Notes under the pieces: generated by a model
Databases searched by the model: none
What the model was told of the DNA's origin: nothing
The model's input: the letters and a program-made list of their open reading frames with translations, nothing else
Translations under genes and position numbers: made by a program
Assembly: GCA_964020155.1 (NCBI GenBank)
Contig: OZ026569.1
Coordinates: forward strand, 4,280,612-4,344,611
DNA from: Chondrilla cf. caribensis
Lineage: Eukaryota > Porifera > Demospongiae > Chondrillida > Chondrillidae
Direction: 5' to 3'
DNA: 64,000 bases
Shown here: piece after piece, positions 1 through 25,499 of the stretch
Layout: each line of letters begins with the position of its first letter
Numbering within the stretch: position 1 is the stretch's first letter

Positions 1-259
1 CTGGACAAGGTTATGCCAACTTTCAATATGATGATGTGAGCTGAAACTACCAGTATCGGGCTGCTCTTTGTATGTCTTTGATGCATTCTTTCTGAAATAT
101 CTACAGTTCATTCAAGTAGCCATGAGACTGTGAATATGAGGCAACTGATGGAGTGTTCGATAACTTAGAAAGAATTTTGTATTCTGTAGCAGTTGATTGC
201 ATTGTATCATTACTGATTAGAATGTAAAATAGTTTAAAAAATAATTTGAGTTCATTCAA

Positions 260-725
260 TCAATCCAATTTGTACGTCCTCAGTTTCCCATCAGTTCCTC
301 CACTTGCCAACAGGAGGCCAGAGGGAGACCAGCCCACACACAACACCTTTCCTTCGTGAGCAGCCACCGAGTACAGAGGCACCCTAGGACTGGTAGAAAT
401 GCACAATTAACACACAGTACACCATCAGAAGACAAAATACATGTACATTCCAACCATTTCAACTATATACATATCTCACATACACAATAATGATGACATT
501 CCAAACCTTCTCATGTCCCATAACTTCAAATAACTGTCATAGGATCCTGAAACCAGCTGGTCTGACCTGAGAGGGGTCCACTTCACGTTTTTGACCCACC
601 CCTTGTGGGGTGAGAATAGGAGCTTCACCACAGACCCATCTGAGAGGAACGAATACTTTTGAAGAATTGGATCCCCCACATTGACTGGAAACCACAGGAA
701 TGTCAGCTATTGTTGTAACATGACC

Positions 726-790
<65 letters not shown>

Positions 791-1540
791 AGACCTTTAT
801 CTCGAGGATCCCATATCCTGACATAGGGATCAGAGCTAGCTGAAGCAACAAGCCCATTCAAAGAACTCCAATCCACAGCATTAAAGACTTTGCTTCCCAT
901 CTGGAGAAAGACATGATCTCAAAAATACCAAGACACACCCACCGTCCAACCCATGAACCTCACTGAGCATACCAGATTAGACTTGTTAACTGCAGCTTCA
1001 ACATCCCATATTCGAATACAGTGGTCCCACCCACATGTTATAATGTCACTACTTGATGACCACACAACACCTGTGACTGCTTGGGTGTGGCCAGCCAGGG
1101 TTAGAATAGGAGTCTGCAGCAAGAACCACACCATCCATACACACTGGACTTGCAGTGAGTGGGTGCCAGCCTACCTTGGTGACAGGAGACTGGGGAGCTG
1201 TATCCTCCTTGATCCTCCTCCTCTTAGCTCCTTCTTTATCGTCTGCATCATCTCTGTCCATTTCCTGAAGTGACCACACCTTCAGCATCTTGTCCCACGA
1301 CACACTTGCAAACCGTACTCCATCATTATTGATTGCCACGCCCTCAACAGAGCGGGCATGACCCTTGCATATGGAAGACACCTCAGGAGCACTGCGTTCA
1401 GTATCCCACTGAAAGCAGATAGACACAGCCCATTAATATACTTACACACAGGTACACAGTTATTATCAGAGCAGAAAGGTCACTAAAGGCCTGCCTGGGA
1501 TCATGTACATCAATCGTGGCACATGAGGTGTGTGTGCGTG

Positions 1541-1572
<32 letters not shown>

Positions 1573-1598
1573 CGTGTGTGTGTGTGTGTGCGTGTGTG

Positions 1599-1650
<52 letters not shown>

Positions 1651-2910
1651 AAGGTGATGCTTGTTGCAGGCCAAGCTCTGACATCAGCTAACACTCCTCA
1701 CACATGTGCACGGCTTGTAACATGAGGTACATTCAATGGTGCTTAGCATTTTTGAATGTATAGGTGAGAATAGGGGGAAATGCTGAACACCATCTGGCAT
1801 AGCTCAAGCCAAAGGAGGCAAGTTAAGGTGATAATAACTTCCAGGCCTAGCTGGGGCAGAGCTGAATTAAGAAACACCTTGAGCATAGCACACAAGTGAG
1901 ATGGTATCAGATGAACAGTGCTCTGTAAGACCTCTTGGCATAATGCTGTTATGCAAGATGGTACCTTCCATACGTAGATGTACTGGTCTTGTGATCCAGT
2001 GAGGAAGACAGAGTGTTGAGGGTCCTCATACTCCACCCACTTGACATCCTTCACTGGTCCACCGTGGCCATCTAATGACAAGAGAAGCCCCCCATCGTGG
2101 TTCCAAACATACACAGTGTTGTCATAGCAACCTGTTAAGACTCTAAATATTGATGTATAAAGATATCTAAACACTGAACCTTCACTTTCAATTTTATGCT
2201 TGAGCACACACACACACACACACACGCACACACACACACACGCACACACACACGCACACACACACACACACACACACAGTGCTCAGAATCTTTTCCACGG
2301 AAATACTAATTTTCACAGCAGAAGCTCAAAATGAGCTGGGATTCCAGTCCTCATAGCACCACAACCTGTGTACACACAAGCAAAGACATACCTGCTGTTA
2401 GACATGTGTACAGCGCCAACCCAATCAGCATGGTTGAAGGTGTGGTCGGGAACAGGAGGCGGAGTTCGCTGTATACACTCAATGTAGATAAGATTCTCCT
2501 ACATAATAAAGGCATAACTGGTGCCCAAAACTATCAGTGCCATTCTTCAAATACCTCAAGACTATGCATACCATTGTCAGTCCTTTTCTCTTTATGTACT
2601 CATGGAGTGAGGTCCTAAGTAACTCTTGTTCGATGAGGAAGTCAAATTCTGTGTTTGTCCAGTTGGCATCACCCTCACTCATCAACTGGTTGGTCATCCT
2701 GTTCAATGTTTCTTGATCCAAATTTACTGGCACCGAAAATGGATGATCAGGCATTGACAACCTGGTCAATTACCAAACAGCATCCATCAAAGAACAATAT
2801 CTACAGATGTTTTGTGGCAATCCACATGCACACCTAGTTGAGTTGCTAATCAGCTTGACTTGAACATGAGGGACCTCGTCCATAACAGTCTCCACTTGCT
2901 CCCTCTCCAT
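260..2910 (-). CDS. WDR12: WDR12/Ytm1 ribosome biogenesis WD-repeat protein (multi-exon)
   Basis: WDR12 is a nucleolar subunit of the PeBoW (Pes1-Bop1-WDR12) complex, needed for 27S/32S pre-rRNA processing and 60S ribosome assembly. The first exon starts [20 protein letters not shown]. The next exon carries the NLE ubiquitin-like region ([16 protein letters not shown], then [20 protein letters not shown]), which in the family binds the AAA ATPase Midasin. WD repeats follow: [56 protein letters not shown]. The last exon reads [20 protein letters not shown] and ends RTYKLD with TGA at 260-262. The start is the first ATG upstream of the NLE region (2908-2910), 142 bp from the divergent LIN9 start. 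Introns contain long CA/GT tracts. Identification is secure; inner exon edges are approximate. Confidence 0.93.
728..786. repeat. (AC)n microsatellite in a WDR12 intron
   Basis: A nearly pure AC tract on +, which is GT on the coding (-) strand. The exon ending DPRDK is followed by donor GTCTCTCT and then the GT tract, so the repeat starts about 8 nt inside the intron. Confidence 0.97.
1516..1649. repeat. Interrupted (GT)n with GC steps, WDR12 intron
   Basis: A GT/GC alternating tract of about 130 bp. All-purine/pyrimidine alternation gives Z-DNA potential. Here the coding strand reads CA, opposite to most tracts in this window. Confidence 0.95.
2203..2279. repeat. (CA)n microsatellite in a WDR12 intron
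   Basis: CA with occasional CG steps on +, which is GT on the coding strand. Confidence 0.95.
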
Positions 2911-3052
2911 AGTTGACTACTGCTTGATTTGCTAGACTACGTACGTATGTAGGTCCTGTATGACTCCACGTGGGATAGAATGTCACGTGATCAACTTGTT
3001 ACCGTACCGCGCCATAGTGAGCATGCGCAGAAAGTGGCCGGCAAAATTCAAG
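2911..3052. promoter_or_regulatory. Bidirectional promoter, WDR12 / LIN9
   Basis: 142 bp separate two divergent start codons, so both promoters and 5' UTRs must fit or overlap here. The palindromic E-box octamer TCACGTGA lies at 2983-2990. An NRF-1-like word, TGAGCATGCGCAGAAA, lies at 3018-3033, and the same 16-mer recurs upstream of ATP synthase beta. No TATA box is evident. That these sites act is inference. Confidence 0.6.
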
Positions 3053-6000
3053 ATGTCTGAGAGAGAAGGTATGTCTGTTGTCGTCCACTGGTAAGACCAA
3101 AAGGTCTACTTTGTTGCATATCGATTCCTTACATTACAAAAAATAGATTTCGTCTATGCCTTCTTCACCAATAAAGTAATAAAACTTGTGCCAGTAATCC
3201 TCGTAGTACCACTTTGCTGCCTCCTGCAATATGTCTTTGTGAAATAGGTTGCACTCGAGAATGTCGTCCCAACTATAGCGTTACTCTATCTAAAGCAACT
3301 CTATTTTGTATTTTCGTGTCAGATAATGGGACCAGTACAATAGTTTCCATGCAGTCCGAACCAGCTGCAGAAGCATTGGTAACCCTCAAAGGTAAGCATA
3401 ACCTCGAGGAATTGACGGTGTCCGTTTATTACAACCTTTTATTACTCGTCCGAAGATTCAGTGATGAAGCGGAGTGTAGACCAACAGCAACTTCAGCAGT
3501 CCCCGAGAAAGAGAGGGAGAGAAAATTTCAAGTCTCCTAAGAACTTGCAAGTGGTACTGGTAAAGTTGTAGCCTAGGGTAAGAATGATTGAGTGTTGACG
3601 GATGGTTTGCCTCATTAAAGAATCATTCAAAAGAACCTTCTACTGATGTGTCAGAAGGTAGCCTTGAAGCTCATGACAGTAAACGGTATTTTAATCATGA
3701 TTATTGGCATATGGTATTGTCTCATGTTCACGAGCGTGAATGCTGTTCTGCTTCAGATACAACTTGAGAGTGGCTCCAAGTCCAACCGGTTCGGACAGTC
3801 CTAGCAAAGCCAGGTCCAGACACAGGAAGAGTACTGCACCAAAAGTCTTGGTGTGTTGAAGAATTGTTGCAAGTCTAGCTCGCTCAAAGTTGTTATCTTG
3901 TACCAAATGTTCACAGGTGATTGGAAACAGCCTCAGAAACTTCCTCAAGCTACAAAAGGCACACCAATGGTGTTACTACGAGTGGTTTTATTCTGACATT
4001 GACAGGTGAGAGCAGTATCTTCATTATCCATGCTCAAAGATGCTTTCCTTATATTATGTATAATGTAAGATGTGGTATCATTGGAAAAACCTGTTGCTGT
4101 TGCATTTTTTCAGTATCAATTTCCAAATTTATCCCATTTTCTCTTTTCCTGTTTTCAATGCTGTAATGAGCTGCATAAGGATCCATGTTTTTTTCCTTTA
4201 TTTCAGACCTTTTTTTGAAGGAGAAAATGACTTTTGCCAATATCTACAGGAGCTATTTCCTACATTAAAGGTGTTTGTAGAGACATTGAATCTCAATGTG
4301 AAGGTTTAGTATGTGCTGACTTGTTGTTTCACAGACTCGCCAACTCAGACGCTCCGAATGGCATCAGCTGAGGAGGTTGATGGGAAAACCCCGAAGGTAT
4401 GTCAGTAGGAACACTGTGTTGATATCTGTCCAGCTCATCTCATCATGTCACCCACATCAGGTGCTCTGCCTCATTCTTCAATGAAGAGCGTCAGTTACTT
4501 CAACACCGCAGGAATAAAGTCCGCAGCATACAACAAGGCCTTGTTACTGACTTCAGTGATTACAGGGATTTGCCGGACAACATTCCTCAGTCCCTAGTTG
4601 TGGGTACAAGAGTCATTGGTGAGTGATGTTGGTGCTGTTTTCTGAGAGAAGGAAACTCCATGTTGTTTGTATTTGCCCAGCGTGGTTGCGTCAGTCAGGA
4701 CTGTCCTCCTGCTACTCTGGACAAGTGGAGGCAGTGGAATACAATTCAAATGAGTATCTGATATCATTCGATCGGCCTGGGTTGGGCAAACACCACATTG
4801 CGGACATTGAAGTTAAGGTACTGTATATCTGCTAGTGCACATTGCTAGTGACATTGCATTGTGGCTGAGTTTCTTATGCACATTGCTTGTATTACACTAG
4901 AGTATGGAAGAACTGCAAACATTTTCCATTTCAGAGTTGGAAGTGGAACAGCAGAAACAATGGGAAGTTCGAACATCGAGTTCTGGGTGAGATCTCCAGA
5001 CATATTCAAATTCTTCTATATCAGTCATGTATCACGTATTTTGTGTGAATTTGTAGAATACGAATGTCTCCAAAGGCAATTCTGCCATCACCTTTCAAGA
5101 ATTATCTTCCTCATCCTGCGGAAGAACTGATGGGAGACTTAGACCAGTAAGACTGTTCTTATCACTGGCATGATCCTGTAGGTTCTTGTGCATGTATGTC
5201 ATTTTAGTACTTTTGTTAGGACACCCTCCCTAGCTTATGAGGACACAGAGAGGATGGAAAACATCAAGTTACTGGTACTGTTGTTGTGTGTGGTGTAACT
5301 GAGTGTTGTATAACACATTTCATCAAAGTTATATCCTTTGTTGTACCACAGTCATACTGGTCTAGACTGTTGTCGGAGAAGAAAGTCCAGGTTAGCAAGC
5401 TACAACATTTGAACACTCAAGTTGAAAAGATGGGATCTCGCGGTGAGGGGATCACCATGGACATGCAGCGGCAGTTTGCACAAGTCATTGTTGATCTAGA
5501 TGACATTAACAAAGTTAGCTCAAACTGTGTGTGTGTGTGTGTGTACATGTGTGTGTGTATACGTATCAATTAATGCATAGATATTACCTTATGTTTCTTG
5601 TGGTTCCAGCAACTCAACTCCAAGCAGGAGGCTTTCAAGAAGATTACTTTCGACGGCTGTAAACCAGGTTCAGCATTTGAAAACTTGTCCACAAACCCTA
5701 GTGATGTCTACAGCAAAGCCGCAATGTCTGTAGTGGAGAACCTCTGTCAGAGAGAAGGTATCAAAGTTGAATCGCAAAAGTCCTTGTCACTCATCACCAA
5801 GATGAGTTCAGTGTTACTGCAAATTGAGGTTAGTTTTGTTGATTAATTGAAAGGTCAGGCTGTCTTGCATCATGTACACTCCCATATGTGTATAGGCTGT
5901 GACCTGTGAGGAACCAAAGTTGGATCTCTCCAGTTTATCATCCTCTGTCCAAGCTCTGGGACTCTCTGTGTCTTCAAACAACTATGAGTGAGTGCCATCC

Positions 6001-6183
6001 TATCAGACGCACCTACTGAGTGGACCATTATGTACGGTACACTGTATTCTATCCTTCTACACATGCAGGGTCTTCCAGCGTGTGGTGGAGACTCCACTGA
6101 GGTACATACAAGCTGGGTTGAACCCGGCCGACAACCTGCATCCGCTCATTGTAGGAGAGGGAGACCACCCTCCCTTCAATTGA
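3053..6183 (+). CDS. LIN9: LIN9, MuvB / DREAM complex subunit (multi-exon)
   Basis: LIN9 is a core subunit of MuvB, which with RB-like proteins/E2F forms the repressor DREAM and with B-Myb/FoxM1 activates mitotic genes. The short first exon MSERE splices to DNGTSTIVSMQSEP. A basic exon follows (QQQLQQSPRKRGRENFKSPK). The DIRP domain is clear: NFLKLQKAHQWCYYEWFYSD, FFEGENDFCQYLQELFPTLK, then TRQLRRSEWHQLRRLMGKPR. Next comes the Tudor-like region (YSGQVEAVEYNSNEYLISFD RPGLG). Later exons include the coiled segment LLSEKKVQVSKLQHLNTQVE, which matches the family's LIN52/B-Myb-binding helices. The final exon ends GEGDHPPFN with TGA at 6181-6183. The start agrees with a good context (AAGATGTC) and the divergent promoter. 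Very confident of family; exon edges approximate. Confidence 0.93.
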
Positions 6184-6291
6184 CCGCGTTCGCCTTCGTG
6201 TACAGTTGTTGACCTTTTGTGTGTAAATTTCAATTTTGAGCCCCGTGCTTATAAGGGACTGTCCGCTGGGTAATTCTGTCGAAAATGGAAG
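6184..6291 (+). promoter_or_regulatory. LIN9-LRRK spacer with overlapping uORF and TISU-like start
   Basis: Only 108 nt lie between the LIN9 stop and the LRRK start, and no AATAAA is visible. The LRRK start (6292) sits in GAAGATGGCTGC at 6288-6299, close to the TISU/YY1 consensus SAASATGGCGGC that supports initiation on very short 5' UTRs. Another ATG at 6285-6287 opens an 8-codon uORF, out of frame, ending TAG at 6309-6311 inside the LRRK CDS. Confidence 0.5.
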
Positions 6292-17764
<11,473 letters not shown>

Positions 17765-18164
17765 GGGGTATTTCTATTTCAAGGAGTCTTCAATGGATAA
17801 TAATTCTTGTTAAATTAAAATTTTGTGTGTGTACCTGCAGTGTTTGATTTGGAACAGCTATGAATGTATAATATTAAATTTTATTCTTTTTCGAGCCTAT
17901 TATTTCCATGAGTTTTGAATTGGTGATGTACATGTATATTCTCATTATACATACTATCAATTTGGTACAATTAATGCATATTTTATACAACAAATCCTGT
18001 GTATATACGTAATACATAAAAACACAACACAACCCATACAGAGCAGATCTAGAGATTGATACAACTGATTTGAGTTTTTCAAAGCATTTGTTATTCAAAC
18101 AGTTCTTTTGAATACTGCTGGACAACCTGTGGAGATCGATGGGGATAACAAGAATACCATCAAG
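17765..18164. other. Convergent LRRK / calaxin 3' region
   Basis: 400 bp of AT-rich sequence between the stops of two convergent genes, presumably both 3' UTRs. No ORF or repeat of note. Confidence 0.6.
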
Positions 18165-19188
18165 TTAGGGACACTGAACATGTCTTATTGCATTAAAAGC
18201 AATGTGGATGATCCTGTGCACACATGGATGGTAAGAAGAAAAAACTCCGCATACATTGGTCTCAGGAAGACATGCTCCAAATGATTCCAGCAGAAGAGGT
18301 ACTTCAGAAACAGTCTTTTTAAAGTCTTCCAAAGTTACTTTGCCATCATTATCGACATCCTGTATAAACGATTAATAAGCGAAGTATTTCACCTGCACAA
18401 TCTGCCTCAAGGAACAAACCATTTTCTTCATCATAATCTCCACAAGGTCTTTGATGCCTTCCTCTGGGTCTTCCTCAGTGGGTTGCTGTCAGAAACACCA
18501 CACAGAATTCACTTGTAACAAACACAACACAGCATACATAACCATGAGTGGCAAGCACCTTGATCATGGTGGACTTCAACAGGTGGAACATTTCCTCACG
18601 TAAGATATACCCAGCACTCTTCAAGTCATAAATATTGAAGCAGACTGCACAGTACAATAGGCAAAGACAAGTGAGGTGGGTGTGGCAAGATGGGTGTGGC
18701 AAGACCAGGTCACATACATTCCATTTTCTCTTCCAAAGTTCCTCTAAGGACGACAGACATCCCGTGTACCCACTCCTTCGTGCTCAGATGGCTATCACTG
18801 TCCTTGTCAAATGCTCTAAAGACTAAAATTGGAACAACACACAGTGCACCTAATGACTAACTCAACTCCTAGAAGCAACACACGTCTATCCATGAAAAAG
18901 TCATCAGTCATGCCTAGAGACCCATGGAGCAAGTCACGGAAAACTGATCTGTCCATTTCCATCTTTTCACTAGTCATCTCGCGATATCTGTAGAGCAGCT
19001 TCTCGGTCTCGTGTTTCGTGACTAAGCAGAGAAAGTGGTAGTGGACGGTTACTACTAAAATTAAGTATAAGCAAAGCCGAAAATATTAGCATAATGAAAT
19101 GCACACGCTCACAGTGTGTGTGTTTATACAAAGATTCTGCTAAATTAGCTATTTCCTTTCTTGCGATTGCGTTGACTTGGACGGACAT
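18165..19188 (-). CDS. CLXN: Calaxin (EFCAB1) ciliary dynein-associated EF-hand protein
   Basis: Calaxin is a neuronal-calcium-sensor-like protein of the outer dynein arm docking complex in motile cilia and sperm. Exon 1 is [20 protein letters not shown]; exon 2 has [22 protein letters not shown]-hand loops follow: [12 protein letters not shown] (complete ligands), [12 protein letters not shown] (positions 3 and 5 are K and A, so calcium binding is probably lost) and [12 protein letters not shown]. The protein then reads [15 protein letters not shown] and continues to TAA at 18165-18167, giving a C-terminus ([13 protein letters not shown]...) unlike the vertebrate tail. The start is 64 bp from the divergent NMT start. 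Family assignment is firm. Confidence 0.88.
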
Positions 19189-19252
19189 TTTCGTTGGCTC
19201 CAAGGAGATGAGCAAATTATAGTCACGTGATATCATATAGGTAGGCTCTAAG
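19189..19252. promoter_or_regulatory. Bidirectional promoter, calaxin / NMT
   Basis: 64 bp between divergent start codons. It contains the E-box octamer TCACGTGA at 19223-19230, the same octamer as in the WDR12/LIN9 promoter. The NMT start lies in CTAAGATGGCGTCC, a YY1/TISU-like context. Confidence 0.6.
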
Positions 19253-20656
19253 ATGGCGTCCAGAGATGACCCGCCGCAAGAGGAATGTAGGGATATTGAA
19301 GAAGAAGGTGGCGAAGAACAAAATAAATCGCCGGAAATAGCAAAGAAATCGAAAAAGAAGAGAAATAAAAAGAAAAAGCAAACATCTGTGGAGACGTCAG
19401 TAGTCGACCCGGGTCAGAAGCAGGTTAAGGACCTCAAGGACATTTTGGCTAAATTAAATACAGCAGAGGAAACTGATAAAGGAACGCATCTCTTCTGGGA
19501 CACTCAGCCAGTTCCTAAGCTAGGTTTGCGAAAGATACTGTAATTTGTTGTTAATATGCCTACACGAGTGCGTTATGTTTTACAGAAGAAGAAGTCGTGG
19601 AGTTTGGACCAATTGAACCGCCAAAAGAAGCAGTTCGCGATGCCCCCTATAGTCTCCCGGGCAACTATGAGTGGAGTGTGGTGGATGTGCTGAATGTGGA
19701 GCAGGTGGGATGATGACTGGTGTGGGACCCTGGGTATTTCCCTTTTATGCTGAATGCCTTTGTTTTGTAGTTGTCTGAGCTCTACACTCTCTTGAGTGAG
19801 AACTATGTCGAGGATGACGACAATCTGTTCAGGTTTGACTATTCCAAGGAGTTCCTCTCCTGGGCCTTGACTCCTCCTGGGTGGAAACAGTCATGGCACT
19901 GTGGAATTAGAGTTTCCACCAACAAGAAATTAGTTGGCTTCATCAGTGCCATACCAGCTCACATCAGGATCAAAGACAAGTCAGTCAGACATGTGTTTTG
20001 CCATGGTCATCTGTCACGTGGAGTGTGTTCATTTCTCTTCATTTTATGGTCCCTCTCCTTTCCGCATCGTTTACATACATAATTGGTTAGTGTGTGTACT
20101 CCTATTGGCTAGTGTGTGTACTCCTATTGGTTAGTGTGTGTACTCCTATTGGTTAGTGTGTGTACTCCTATTGGCTAGTGTGTGTGTACTCCTATTGGCT
20201 AGTGTGTGTGTACTCCTATTGGTTGGTGTGTGTACTCCTATTGGTTGGTGTGTGTACTCCTCCAACCGATGGACCTAATCTGGAGGAGTGTCCGTTGGTA
20301 CCAGTTTTCCCTGCAGAGTTGCATGCTACATTCCATCTCCTCTGTCTGCGTAGCCAGCAGTTGATGGTGGAGATAAACTTCCTCTGTGTGCACAAGAAGC
20401 TGCGGTCCAAGAGGATGGCACCTGTCCTGATCAAGGAGATAACACGGAGGGTCAACATGGAGGGGATATTCCAGGCTACGTACACGGCTGGTGTGCTGCT
20501 GCCCAAGCCAGTTGCTGCATGTCGCTACTGGCACAGGTCTCTAAACCCCAAGAAGTTAGTGGACATCGAATTCTCTCACATTCCTCGCAACATGACCATG
20601 CAAAGAATGATCAAGTTGTACAGGCTGCCAGAAGTTAGTTGCTGTCTTATATTTAC

Positions 20657-20716
<60 letters not shown>

Positions 20717-21623
20717 ATGAACCTTTCTACTGCATTATAACTGGAGGACATTCTCCATTTCACAGGTGACAAAGACTCCTGGACTGAGGCCCATGGAAAT
20801 AGGAGATGTGGAGAAAGCTCATGTACTCTTAAATGAGTATCTGAGGAAGTTTGACTTTGCTCCAGTGTTCGTGACAGAGGTTGGTGTGTGAATGTGTCCA
20901 GCTGCCAGAGCTACTGGCGGACCACATGGCCTCCACCCTAACTGTGTACTGTGTCTATAGGAGGAATTTGCTCACTGGCTGCTTCCAAGAGAAAGGGTCA
21001 TCGATACCTATGTTGTGGAGGTGTGCTTGTGTGTAGTGGTGGTCACCACGTCCCTGTGTGTAGTGGTGGTCACCACGTCCCTGTGTGTAGTGGTGGTCAC
21101 CACGTCCCTGTGTGTAGTGGTGGTCACCACGTCCCTGTGTGTAGTGGTGGACACCATGTCCCTGTGTGTAGTGGTGGTCACCACATTCCTCATGTTCTAT
21201 TGCGTTCTGTTGGCGACCACTCCACTTCTATAGGACCCAGAAACACATGAAGTGACTGATATGATCAGCTTCTATCACCTTCCCTCATCAATTGTCAACC
21301 ACCGTATGTACAAGAAACTTAACTCAGCATATTCCTTTTATAATGTGTCCACGAAGACACCAATCAGGGACCTCATGTTGGATGGCCTTGTAGTGGCCAA
21401 GCAGGTGACGTTGAGGGTCTAGTGAACTCCTTTGAGCTGCAACTACATATCCTTATTCCACCCATGTAGCAAGATTGTGATGTCTTCAATGCATTGGATT
21501 TAATGGAGAATAGCAAGTTTTTGGAAGAGTTGAAATTTGGCATTGGTGATGGCAACCTGCATTATTACCTGTACAATTACAAATGTCCACAACTGAAACC
21601 ACAACAAGTGTGTTTGTCGGTGT

Positions 21624-21658
<35 letters not shown>

Positions 21659-21771
21659 ACGTGTGTGTGTGCACGTGTGTGTGTGTGTGCGTGTGTACAT
21701 GCGTGTGTGTGCATATACAAGTTAATTATGGCCATCTTTTTCTCTCCCAGATGGCTCTCGTTTTATTATGA
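19253..21771 (+). CDS. NMT: Glycylpeptide N-tetradecanoyltransferase (NMT)
   Basis: NMT transfers myristate from myristoyl-CoA to N-terminal glycines. The N-terminus ([11 protein letters not shown]...) is acidic then lysine-rich ([12 protein letters not shown]), as in vertebrate NMT1, where this part targets ribosomes. The GNAT-fold core follows: [55 protein letters not shown] (myristoyl-CoA/oxyanion region), [52 protein letters not shown] and [14 protein letters not shown]. The C-terminus is MALVLL with TGA at 21769-21771. NMT ends with a C-terminal carboxylate that takes part in catalysis, and the short end LVLL fits that position. Very confident. Confidence 0.95.
20080..20262 (+). repeat. 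22-24 bp minisatellite, NMT intron
   Basis: About eight copies of TAGTGTGTGTACTCCTATTG (unit 22 bp, some 24 by an extra GT) between exons ...AHIRIKDK and QLMVEINFL. Confidence 0.93.
20659..20716 (+). repeat. (GT)n, NMT intron
   Basis: A GT tract on the sense strand about 25 nt after donor GTTAGTTGC. Confidence 0.95.
21020..21190 (+). repeat. 27-bp minisatellite, NMT intron
   Basis: About six units of 27 bp (GTGTGTAGTGGTGGTCACCA plus CGTCCCT) starting a few bases after the donor of exon ...RVIDTYVVE. Confidence 0.93.
21623..21712 (+). repeat. (GT)n with CA interruptions, last NMT intron
   Basis: The donor after ...CPQLKPQQ is GTGTGTTTGTCGG, followed by GT repeats up to the MALVLL exon. Confidence 0.95.
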
Positions 21772-21967
21772 TCATGACTTAGCTGAATCTTCTCATCTTT
21801 AAAAATTTGTACTTAGTAGAATTCTTTTTGTTTATAATAACCGCTGAAAATTGATACACGTGACACTGAGCATGCGCAGAAATTGAACCCTACGGTACGT
21901 ACTCCTAACCGAGGGTAGCTGACTGAGCGAGTGTGTTCTAGCAAGGCTGTAGTCTTCACTGTGGGAA
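21772..21967 (+). promoter_or_regulatory. ATP5F1B: ATP synthase beta promoter / NMT 3' end
   Basis: 196 bp spacer. It has CACGTGAC at about 21858-21865 and the NRF-1-like word TGAGCATGCGCAGAAA at 21867-21882, identical to the copy at 3018-3033. NRF-1 driving respiratory-chain genes is known in vertebrates; its action here is inferred. Confidence 0.55.
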
Positions 21968-25028
<3,061 letters not shown>

Positions 25029-25223
25029 GTTGCTCTACTAGACTTAGCTCTTTAGTACGTATTATTGTCGTCAGTTGATGTACGTATTTCTATGTCATTA
25101 TAACTATATAAATTATGTATAATAAGAGTTCATCCTGTACCCACTTGGGTACACTACGCAGTATACATTACATAGCCATTATAATCAGTATTAATAGCGA
25201 CACTTCACGACAGCTAGTGGAAG
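25029..25223 (+). other. ATP5F1B 3' region and promoter of the LYR-motif gene
   Basis: 195 bp of AT-rich sequence. No canonical AATAAA seen (only AATAAG-like). No other feature. Confidence 0.5.
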
Positions 25224-25482
25224 ATGCGCGCTTTAGTTCTCTACAGACGTTTACTGAACAAAGGACGACAGTTGAAGTACACAGAGTTTACCTATTATCG
25301 TCAGCTAGTCAGAAGAGATTTCGAAAAGTACAGAAATCTCCGAGATCCAAGGGAAATTGAATTCCAGCTTAAGGTATCGTATGCAATTAATGAAATGATG
25401 TGATTTATAATATACAAAGGCATCTGTTTCCTTCCAGAAAGCCCAGTATTTCTTGAACTCAGAATTGGGAGGACTCCAGTAA
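25224..25482 (+). CDS. LYR-motif small protein, MIEF1-microprotein (AltMiD51)-like
   Basis: A 64-residue protein from two exons (25224-25373; 25438-25482, intron GT-AG). It opens MRALVLYRRLLNKGRQLKYT, with the LYR motif at residues 6-8. It continues YYRQLVRRDFEKYRNLRDPR, and the second exon is KAQYFLNSELGGLQ with TAA. This closely follows the 70-residue human MIEF1 microprotein (LYRALLRQGRQLRYTD ... FLNGKLG) in spacing and ending. That protein is an LYRM protein acting on mitochondrial ribosome assembly/translation. In mammals it is an upstream ORF of the MIEF1/MiD51 mRNA; here no MIEF1 ORF follows, and the next gene is convergent. Another LYRM family member is possible but less similar. Confidence 0.8.
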
Positions 25483-25499
25483 CTGCTGCCATCAGCTAG

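Noticed and set aside
19702..19772. ATGATGA...CTGA in a short NMT intron as a C/D snoRNA
   Set aside because: Boxes only about 50 nt apart, no closing stem and no guide.
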